Assembly (NCBI GenBank): GCA_947494405.1
Contig: CANLWQ010000159.1
Span: forward strand, 1-5,109
Reading direction: 5' to 3'
Source: Comamonadaceae bacterium
Lineage (GTDB): Bacteria; Pseudomonadota; Gammaproteobacteria; Burkholderiales; Burkholderiaceae_C
DNA length: 5,109 nucleotides
Below the pieces are notes generated by a model. The model had not been told where the DNA came from. It made no database searches and was given only the letters and a program-made list of their open reading frames with translations. Below, piece after piece: positions 1-4,821 of the stretch (position 1 is its first letter; every line of letters starts with the position of its first letter). Both the position numbers and the translations under genes were made by a program.

Positions 1-31
1 AAAGTATTCCACCCAAACCAAAGAAAGACCT

Positions 32-58
32 TAAAGAAGCGCCGCTGTGCGCCGATTC
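32..58 (+). promoter_or_regulatory. Predicted sigma-28 (FliA) promoter of the flgP operon
   Basis: TAAAGAAG at 32-39, an 11-nt spacer at 40-50, and GCCGATTC at 51-58. Against the known enterobacterial FliA consensus TAAAGTTT-N11-GCCGATAA the -35 matches 5 of 8 (TAAAG intact), the -10 matches 6 of 8 (GCCGAT intact), and the spacer is exactly 11. Transcription would begin near position 65, giving a leader of about 70 nt before the flgP start at 135. It is the only good promoter I see in front of the five-gene + strand operon. Nothing recognisable lies in bases 1-31. That the operon is sigma-28 dependent is inferred from this match and the flagellar context. Confidence 0.72.
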
Positions 59-84
59 ATAGCTTGTACCCGATTGAAAACGGC

Positions 85-105
85 GTGTATGGATGTGCCA
101 CACAC
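85..105 (+). other. Possible stem-loop in the flgP 5' leader
   Basis: GTGTATGG (85-92) can pair with CCACACAC (98-105) around a 5-nt loop, giving 7 of 8 paired positions with one A-C mismatch. It falls between the predicted transcription start (about 65) and the flgP Shine-Dalgarno (122-129), and has no following U-run, so it is not a terminator. It could stabilise the leader or influence translation, or be chance. The in-frame ATG at 93 sits in its loop and has no ribosome binding site. Confidence 0.25.
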
Positions 106-121
106 TGCTGACTCCCCCTAA

Positions 122-129
122 AGAGGAAA
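122..129 (+). promoter_or_regulatory. Ribosome binding site that fixes the flgP start
   Basis: AGAGGAAA, with core GAGG at 123-126, lies 8 nt before ATG 135. It selects this ATG over the in-frame ATG at 93, which would add 14 non-hydrophobic residues in front of an otherwise normal lipoprotein signal peptide. Confidence 0.75.
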
Positions 130-134
130 TTGCC

Positions 135-677
135 ATGATCTACCGAATTGCTCTCGCTGTTACCGCACTGTCTGGATTGACTGCTTGCGAAACCATCCAT
201 AGCTTGACAGCCCCGGCGAATGCGCCTGTGGTGGCCATTGGCGCGCCTGCCGGTGCCCAAGCCCCTCGCGTGTCACCAGCGGTTGCCCCCGAGCCAGCGC
301 CTGTGACCATGATCACCCCGATGATGGAAAAGCGTGAAACCTTTGTGGCAACTGGCTACGCAGTGATCAGCATTCAAAACCATAAAAACCCCGCCCAGCA
401 ACGCTTGCTGGCCATTCGTGCGTCCAAGCTCGATGCTTACCGCGCCTTGACCGAACAGGTTTATGGTCAACAAATGGACGCCAGCACCACGGTGGCTGAC
501 ATGACTGTGATGAACGACACTTTCCGCGCACGTGTGGAAGGCGTCATCTATGGTGCCAATTTGGTGAGCATCACCCCGATTGGTGACGACACCTACGAGA
601 CCACTTTGTCGCTGGACCGCAATGCGGTGCAAGACTTGCGCACCCTGTACTTGACCCAAATCGCTGCACGCCGTTAA
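135..677 (+). CDS. flgP: FlgP-like LPP20-family outer-membrane lipoprotein
   Basis: A 180-residue protein. Residues 1-17 form a lipoprotein signal peptide with lipobox L15-T16-A17-C18. The residue after the cysteine is Glu, not an inner-membrane-retention Asp, so outer-membrane placement is expected. An Ala/Pro-rich linker covers about residues 25-57. An LPP20-type domain follows from about 68 to 175, including ATGYAVISIQ, LLAIRASKLDAYRALTEQVYG, and a TYETTLSLD strand near the end. This pattern is typical of FlgP. In Vibrio FlgP is an H-ring component at the outer membrane; in Campylobacter it builds the basal disk. The gene is first in its operon, 24 nt before flgT, behind a sigma-28-like promoter. 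The alternative is a generic LPP20 lipoprotein, but the flgT and flgA-flgM-flgN context favours FlgP. Confidence 0.82.
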   Translation: MIYRIALAVTALSGLTACETIHSLTAPANAPVVAIGAPAGAQAPRVSPAVAPEPAPVTMITPMMEKRETFVATGYAVISIQNHKNPAQQRLLAIRASKLDAYRALTEQVYGQQMDASTTVADMTVMNDTFRARVEGVIYGANLVSITPIGDDTYETTLSLDRNAVQDLRTLYLTQIAARR

Positions 678-701
678 TTCAAAACCTCAGAATTGACTGC
701 C

Positions 702-1775
702 ATGCGCTCACCTTTGTTTTGCTTTGCTGTTACCGCCTTGGCTTTAAGCAGCGGCCTGCTCTCATCTGTCGCCGCCCAATCGCTGACGGCTGAAGAGCGC
801 TTGGAGGCGATTCGCCAGTCCTTGGTTCAGCGTTCCTTAGAGGGGCCTACCCAAGTGCGCGCTACCCAGTGGGTGGATGGCAACGGCGCTTTGCAAGAAA
901 GCAGCAGTTTTGTCACCGGCATGGAAGTGCGCGGCGTGCGAATCTTGGCCTATGGCCGCGACATAGACCGCCAACCCACAGCCAACGGCATGCAACTCGA
1001 TGGCAAAACGGCTTTGGCTGCTGCCTGCGTGTCGCCTGCGGCAGACGGCGGCGTCTGGCATCAACTCAATTGGGTGTTGCGCTACGACGGACCCATGTCT
1101 GCGCAGCGTCGCTACGAGGCGCAATTGATCAGCCAGCAATTTCGTCAACAAACATTCAGCGCCTCACACCATGCCAAGAATTGGCGCGTGAGCGAGCGAA
1201 AAATTCCCGCCGATAGCTACGAGCAATTGCTGGTCGGGCAGGGCGAGCAGTTCGTGCCTTGGGTGTTGCGTGTCAGCGTGTCTGCCAGCCGTGACTCTTT
1301 TTACGCTTCCAATGTGTATGACGTCACATGGGAATTGATTGGCCGTGGCCCGGGTCAAGACCCCGCCTACCGCGGTTCGCAACAAATCAGCATTGATGTG
1401 CCGCGCACCGTGGGAATCGAGTCCAAGCCCTTGGCCCCCGTGGTGATGTCGCAAATCCAAGCAAGCATTCAAAAATTTCAAGAAGGCATGGAAAAAGTGC
1501 TGTCTTGTAAAGTGCCGCAGTTTCAAGTGTTGAATGTCAATGCTGGCAGCGTGCGCATTGCCGGCGGCGCCGCCAGCGGTATCCGCGTGGGAACCCAAAT
1601 GGTGCTGGCTGATCGCCAAAAACTGCCTCTCAGAGCCTTAGAGCCTCGCGCTTTGGAGCGCTTGGCAATGGCTGAGGTGGTGTCTGTCACCGATTATTAT
1701 GCGGAGCTCAAGTTGACCGCTGGTGCGAAGTTTCCCGCTAATGCGCAATGGGTCGCCATTGCACATACGCCTTAA
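702..1775 (+). CDS. flgT: FlgT-like periplasmic flagellar assembly protein
   Basis: A 357-residue protein with a Sec signal peptide (MRSPLF, a hydrophobic stretch, VAAQS; cleavage near residue 25). An N-terminal segment of about residues 28-110 (EAIRQSLVQRSLEG, then SSFVTGMEVRGVRIL) resembles the FlgT N domain. A middle part (about 115-265) contains GEQFVPWVLRVSVSAS and VYDVTWELIG. The C-terminal part (about 272-357) contains NVNAGSVRIAGGAASGIRVG, the pattern of the FlgT C domain. In Vibrio FlgT is required for the H-ring and lies beside flgO and flgP; no flgO is seen here. Mature cysteines are Cys109 and Cys269 only. ATG 702 is chosen over an in-frame TTG at 693 because it gives a compact signal peptide. 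Neither start has a clear Shine-Dalgarno, so translation may depend on coupling from flgP. Confidence 0.78.
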   Translation: MRSPLFCFAVTALALSSGLLSSVAAQSLTAEERLEAIRQSLVQRSLEGPTQVRATQWVDGNGALQESSSFVTGMEVRGVRILAYGRDIDRQPTANGMQLDGKTALAAACVSPAADGGVWHQLNWVLRYDGPMSAQRRYEAQLISQQFRQQTFSASHHAKNWRVSERKIPADSYEQLLVGQGEQFVPWVLRVSVSASRDSFYASNVYDVTWELIGRGPGQDPAYRGSQQISIDVPRTVGIESKPLAPVVMSQIQASIQKFQEGMEKVLSCKVPQFQVLNVNAGSVRIAGGAASGIRVGTQMVLADRQKLPLRALEPRALERLAMAEVVSVTDYYAELKLTAGAKFPANAQWVAIAHTP

Positions 1776-1794
1776 TTTTCTGGAGTGATTGACC

Positions 1795-2433
1795 ATGTTT
1801 GCTTTTCCACAACATCTTTCGAGCAGTGTGCTTCTCTCCTGTGTGCTGATGGCAACCGCGGGCGCCGCCGAGCCGCCCCGTCAACCGCCTTTGGAGTTGC
1901 CCAAAGAGCTGATGCCTGCTGAAACCCCAGCGGTAAAAAAGCCTATGGCCAATCCCATCAAACTGGCCAAAGCCGATATTCAAGACATGGTTCCTGGCTC
2001 ATCTGCGGCGGTGTCCACCCCAGTGGGCGCAGCTCCTAAGCCAGCAGTTCAAGACATGGCTGCAGCCGTATGGAAGACCCACACGGTGGTGGCGGGTGAC
2101 ACCTTGGAAAAAGTGGTTAGAAAATACTACCCCAACAGCCCTTTGAAGCCCGAGGTGTTGCGCGACTGGGTGGTGGTCAACAACCCGAATGCTTTCATCA
2201 AACCCAATTCGAAAAAATTGCAACCTGGCACCGTGTTGAACTTGGCTGACCAAGCCGAGTTGATCCAAAAACTCATGCCCAGCCCAGCTGTTGGCGCCAA
2301 CGCCCATGCCAAACCCAACAGCCCGCCAGCCAATCCCTTGCCCGCACCGGTGGGCGGGGCGGCTTCACACCAAGCGGGCAATATCCAAGCTCTGGTAGAA
2401 CCCAATAAACGTAACTGGGTGCGCTACCCCTGA
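1795..2433 (+). CDS. Exported LysM-domain protein in the flagellar operon
   Basis: A 212-residue protein that I cannot assign to a named flagellar family. ATG 1795 is chosen because TGGAGTG at 1781-1787 lies 7 nt before it; the TTG at 1789 is too close to that site. Residues about 8-25 (SSSVLLSCVLMATAGAA) form a signal peptide, probably cut near A25, though the n-region has no Lys or Arg. Cys16 follows LLS, a poor lipobox, so a lipoprotein is possible but less likely. A Pro/Ala-rich linker leads to one LysM-like domain at about 95-152 (HTVVAGDTLEKVV to GTVLNLAD), with a FimV-like insertion containing NNPNAFI. The tail is Pro/Ala-rich and ends KRNWVRYP. LysM domains bind peptidoglycan, so a periplasmic cell-wall anchoring role beside FlgP and FlgT is a fair inference. 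The domain call is firm; the role is not. Confidence 0.75.
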   Translation: MFAFPQHLSSSVLLSCVLMATAGAAEPPRQPPLELPKELMPAETPAVKKPMANPIKLAKADIQDMVPGSSAAVSTPVGAAPKPAVQDMAAAVWKTHTVVAGDTLEKVVRKYYPNSPLKPEVLRDWVVVNNPNAFIKPNSKKLQPGTVLNLADQAELIQKLMPSPAVGANAHAKPNSPPANPLPAPVGGAASHQAGNIQALVEPNKRNWVRYP

Positions 2434-2472
2434 TACCTGCTGCGCCTTGAATGGCGCCCAAGGACTTGCCAG

Positions 2473-3621
2473 ATGCTCGGTCCCGATCTTGTGAATGCTG
2501 CCAGCCGGATAGGGCCTGTCCAGGCAGAAAACCGCACGGTCTGGGTACAAACGCCGGTAGCACAGCAATTGGGACTGCGCGACGGGCAAATTGTCCAAGC
2601 CACTGTCGAGGTGCGCGATCAAAGGGTGCGGCTGTGGTTGAAAGATTTCTTTTTTGAGTTGCCCAATGGCTGGGTGCTTAAAGACGGCGACAAACCTTTT
2701 TTACGCGTCATGCACAACGCCAGCGGCTGGGGGTTTTTGATTCAAGCCCACCCCAATGGCCAAGCCCCTGCGGCAACGGCAACACCGGTGAACCAGTTGT
2801 TTGGGTTGCAGACCACCCCCTTGGCACGGCCCACCGATGTGGCGGCCCTAGAGCCCCAATCTAACCGCGTGGGCATGCTGCTGATGCAGCCGCCAGGATT
2901 CACCACTTTTTCAAAATTAATGAATGATGTGGCGCAAGGCAGTTGGAGCACCCAAACCGAGCTCGGGCCTTGGTTGCAGCGCCTTTTGCAGCAACGCAAT
3001 TCTTTGGCGCAAATCAACCCCAGCATGTTGCGCAAAGCCGTGTTGGGTCAGTCGCGCAGCATTGAAAACATGTTGTTGCAAGGCCAAGAAGGCGCGGACG
3101 ACCCTAAAACACTGCTCAAGAGCATGTTGGCTTTGCTCAGCGAAGCCTCTGTCGATGCGGTGGACAAAGACAGCTTGCGCCAATTACAAGAAGCCAGCGG
3201 CGAATTCGAGGCCGCCCAGGCCCAGAGTGCGCAAAAAATGCAGCAAGGCGAGCTCTCGCTGCATGTGATCTTGCCGTTTGTTGACGCTGATCCGGTTGAT
3301 TTGCATTTTCAGCGTCCGCCGCGCAAAAAAGGCCAAGAAGAGCCGCCTTTGAGTGTGGACATCCATTCGCGCAGCCGGGTCTTGGGCGAGGTTTGGCTCA
3401 ACACCCAAATCTCCAAAGGCAATGATGTTGATTTGGTGATGTGGGCCTTGCGCGGGGAAGTGGCGCATTTGGCGCGTGAGCGCTCTGGCGAGTTGGGCCT
3501 AGAGCTCGGCTCGGCGGGCTTGCAGTTGCAGTCGTTTCAAATTTTCAACGCCCCAAGACCGCTGGCCCGGGTGGGTGAAGCCTCGGGCACGCGTGGCTCG
3601 GTCATCGATTTAAGGGCTTGA
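2473..3621 (+). CDS. FliK-like protein with C-terminal hook-length control domain
   Basis: A 382-residue protein without a signal peptide or membrane segment. The start is supported by AAGGA at 2460-2464, 8 nt before ATG. Residues 1-90 look like a compact beta-rich domain (QIVQATVEVRDQRVRLWLKD). Residues about 110-255 are mainly helical and Gln/Leu-rich. The C-terminal part, about 260-370 (ELSLHVILPFVDADPVDLHF, then LGEVWLNTQISKGNDVDLVMWALRGEV and GLQLQSFQIFNAPRP), has the pattern of the FliK-type Flg_hook domain. FliK measures hook length and, through this domain, makes FlhB switch export specificity. The partner gene here is an FhlB homologue 4 nt downstream, so the two probably act together. 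It may be a second FliK-type protein rather than the main one, which usually lies in the fliE-fliR region; I therefore give no symbol. Confidence 0.72.
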   Translation: MLGPDLVNAASRIGPVQAENRTVWVQTPVAQQLGLRDGQIVQATVEVRDQRVRLWLKDFFFELPNGWVLKDGDKPFLRVMHNASGWGFLIQAHPNGQAPAATATPVNQLFGLQTTPLARPTDVAALEPQSNRVGMLLMQPPGFTTFSKLMNDVAQGSWSTQTELGPWLQRLLQQRNSLAQINPSMLRKAVLGQSRSIENMLLQGQEGADDPKTLLKSMLALLSEASVDAVDKDSLRQLQEASGEFEAAQAQSAQKMQQGELSLHVILPFVDADPVDLHFQRPPRKKGQEEPPLSVDIHSRSRVLGEVWLNTQISKGNDVDLVMWALRGEVAHLARERSGELGLELGSAGLQLQSFQIFNAPRPLARVGEASGTRGSVIDLRA

Positions 3622-3625
3622 GCAT

Positions 3626-3949
3626 ATGAAAGCGCCTTTTGAAGCCGTTGCCCTTGAATACGGCAAACAAAAAACCCCTCGCGTGGTGGCCAAAGGCCAA
3701 GAGGAATTGGCGCTGCGCATCATCACCGAGGCCAAGCGCCAAGGCATTTATGTGGCCGAAGACCCGCAGCTGTTGGCGCTGTTGAGTCGACTCGATGTGG
3801 GGGAAGAAATCACGCAAGACATGTACACCGCTGTGGCGGTGATTTTGTCTTGGGTTTATTGGTTAAAAGGCATGCAGCCTGGCGACGAAGCCAAGGCAGA
3901 GCCCGAGGCCGCACCGGCTGCCAAAGCGGATGATCAAGCCTCGCTATAG
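3626..3949 (+). CDS. fhlB: FhlB: stand-alone FlhB cytoplasmic-domain homologue
   Basis: A 107-residue protein of the EscU/YscU/HrcU export-switch family, equivalent to only the part of FlhB after the cleavage site. AVALEYG, PRVVAKGQEELALRI, YVAEDPQLLALLSRLDVGEEI and YTAVAVILSWVYWLKG match the FlhB C-terminal domain in order. The four FlhB membrane helices are absent. Where FlhB has the autocleaving NPTHYAVAL, this protein begins KAPFEAVAL (residues 2-10), so the NPTH motif is missing and self-cleavage is not expected. Small FlhB-C homologues such as Helicobacter FlhX and Bacillus YlqH are known. The start follows AAGGG at 3612-3616 by 9 nt and lies 4 nt after the FliK-like stop, implying coupling. 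The last 25 residues are an Ala/Glu/Lys-rich tail. The 3' end overlaps flgN on the other strand. Confidence 0.85.
   Translation: MKAPFEAVALEYGKQKTPRVVAKGQEELALRIITEAKRQGIYVAEDPQLLALLSRLDVGEEITQDMYTAVAVILSWVYWLKGMQPGDEAKAEPEAAPAAKADDQASL
3934..3949. other. Tail-to-tail overlap of fhlB and flgN
   Basis: The fhlB TAG stop is at 3947-3949 and the flgN TGA stop, on the opposite strand, is at 3934-3936, so the two coding regions share 16 bp. There is therefore no intergenic terminator. The best nearby stem (3997-4015, inside flgN) has no U-run on either strand. Read-through transcripts from both sides would be complementary here. Confidence 0.9.
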
Positions 3950-4356
3950 CCGCGCATGCGTTTGAGGCGTTTGATTTGACCTAATCGGTCATATACCTCC
4001 ACCGGACTGGTGGGGTCGTTCACATTCAAGCTTTCCAAGGCGCCACGGATGGCGTCGAGTTTGCGCAAAATCAAAATTTCATTGCGGCGGTGCATATCGC
4101 GGCAAATCACCATGCGTTGGCGAAAGGGGGCCCATTCGGGGCCAAGGCGGTCAGCGTCTTCCGGTTGGCGCACGCCCGTGACTTGACTGAGATCGGCCAA
4201 GATATGGTTCTTCTCATTCAGCAGTTCTTCAAAAGCGTCCAAATCTTGTTCTTTGAGTGCATTGAATTCCTCGTCCAGTAAGTCTGTCAAGCGGTCTAAC
4301 TGCACATCGGCGTAAGACACGGCTTGGGGTACTTCAAGAAGGGCTTGTGCATTCAT
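3934..4356 (-). CDS. flgN: FlgN, flagellar export chaperone
   Basis: A 140-residue acidic, helical cytoplasmic protein. A first long helix at about 15-58 contains LTDLLDEEFNALKEQDLDAFEELLNEKNHILADL, typical of FlgN. A second at about 78-111 contains CRDMHRRNEILILRKLDAIRGAL, followed by the conserved-looking VYDRLGQIKR near 121-130. FlgN is the substrate-specific chaperone for the hook-filament junction proteins FlgK and FlgL and delivers them to the export apparatus. The start is supported by AAGGA (opposite-strand bases 4364-4368) 7 nt before ATG. The gene follows flgM by 19 nt, the usual flgM-flgN order, so it should be co-transcribed from both the flgA-side promoter and the sigma-28-like promoter before flgM. 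Confidence 0.88.
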   Translation of the reverse strand: MNAQALLEVPQAVSYADVQLDRLTDLLDEEFNALKEQDLDAFEELLNEKNHILADLSQVTGVRQPEDADRLGPEWAPFRQRMVICRDMHRRNEILILRKLDAIRGALESLNVNDPTSPVEVYDRLGQIKRLKRMRGYSEA

Positions 4357-4375
4357 GGAACTGTCCTTGGGGTGA

Positions 4376-4687
4376 TCAGATCATTTTTTCCAACGCAACA
4401 AAGTTTTCAGCAATGCGACGTGGGTTGATCGGGTAGCTGCCTTCACGCAAAGCGGCTTTGATGGATTCGACCTTGGCGCGGTCAAAGTCGGGTACATCTT
4501 TGATACGTTGAGAGATTTTGCTCAGGTTGACCGTGTCAGCACCAGGCGCGGCAGGCGCAGGTGTTGATTTGGCTTCCACAGCACTGTCGCTCTTGCCAGC
4601 ACTGGGCTTGGCATCGAGTTTGGCCGCTGTAGAGCGGTTTGCCGCTGGGTTGGCAATTCGAGCGTTGTTAGATATAGGGTCAGACAT
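4376..4687 (-). CDS. flgM: FlgM, anti-sigma-28 factor
   Basis: A 103-residue protein. Residues 1-50 are Ala/Ser/Pro/Lys-rich and probably disordered, as expected for a secreted substrate. Residues about 51-103 (DTVNLSKISQRIKDVP, FDRAKVESIKAALREGSYPINPRRIAENFVALEKMI) match the sigma-28-binding C-terminal region of FlgM, including the typical KVESIKAALREGSYPINP block. FlgM holds FliA inactive until the hook is complete and FlgM is exported, which releases late genes. TAAGGA (opposite-strand bases 4694-4699) lies 6 nt before ATG. A sigma-28-like promoter sits about 50 nt upstream, which would give the autoregulated FlgM supply known from Salmonella. It lies between flgA and flgN in the canonical order. 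Confidence 0.9.
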   Translation of the reverse strand: MSDPISNNARIANPAANRSTAAKLDAKPSAGKSDSAVEAKSTPAPAAPGADTVNLSKISQRIKDVPDFDRAKVESIKAALREGSYPINPRRIAENFVALEKMI

Positions 4688-4739
4688 GGTGAATCCTTAG
4701 GATGAAAGTGACGGGATGCTTGAAATCTCGACATAGGAA

Positions 4740-4766
4740 GTATCGACCCCAATGCTTGAGACTTGA
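4740..4766 (-). promoter_or_regulatory. Predicted sigma-28 (FliA) promoter of flgM-flgN
   Basis: Read on the minus strand: TCAAGTCT (4766-4759), an 11-nt spacer (4758-4748), and GTCGATAC (4747-4740). Against TAAAGTTT-N11-GCCGATAA it matches 6 of 8 in each element with the exact spacer. The start would be near 4733, about 46 nt before the flgM ATG. A FliA-dependent promoter directly before flgM is known in Salmonella, which supports the call. Confidence 0.68.
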
Positions 4767-4770
4767 GGGC

Positions 4771-4816
4771 AAAAACTTCGAAAAAGCGGACAAAGTTGCA
4801 AAAAAGCCATTTTTTT
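4771..4816 (-). promoter_or_regulatory. Phased A/T tracts upstream of the flgM promoter
   Basis: On the + strand, A5 at 4771-4775, A5 at 4781-4785, A3 at 4792-4794, A6 at 4800-4805 and T7 at 4810-4816 have centres about 10 bp apart (4773, 4783, 4793, 4802.5, 4813). Tracts repeated at the helical period bend DNA. Relative to the predicted flgM start they span about -38 to -83, so the two nearest could act as an UP-like element for the RNA polymerase alpha subunit. The tracts are seen directly; bending and function are inferred. The remaining flgA-flgM spacer (4688-4739) shows only the flgM ribosome binding site. Confidence 0.45.
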
Positions 4817-4821
4817 ACCCA

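Noticed and set aside
93..134. Upstream in-frame ATG extending flgP by 14 residues
   Set aside because: It has no ribosome binding site and would place a polar stretch before the lipoprotein signal peptide; ATG 135 has a good site.
1209..1216. GCCGATAG, a good sigma-28 -10-like match inside flgT
   Set aside because: The corresponding -35 position reads GAGCGAGC, which does not resemble TAAAGTTT.
273..1619. Long minus-strand and alternate-frame open frames opposite flgP and flgT
   Set aside because: Translations are His/Arg-rich with no recognisable domain and lie wholly opposite genes with strong family matches; they are shadows of codon bias.
1972..1979. GCCGATAT, a 7/8 match to the sigma-28 -10 element inside the LysM gene
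   Set aside because: The position 11 nt upstream reads TCCCATCA, with almost no -35 match, and it is inside a coding region.
2650..2702. Runs of six T in the FliK-like gene (2650-2655 and 2697-2702) as phase-variation tracts
   Set aside because: They are short, encode ordinary residues in frame, and are unlikely to slip at a meaningful rate.
3997..4015. Stem of about 7 bp near the convergent junction as a terminator
   Set aside because: There is no U-run on either strand and it lies inside the flgN coding sequence.
4800..4816. A6-GCCA-T7 inverted repeat after flgA as a terminator
   Set aside because: The stem would be A-U pairs only and too weak; it fits the phased-tract pattern better, and flgA to flgM read-through is expected.
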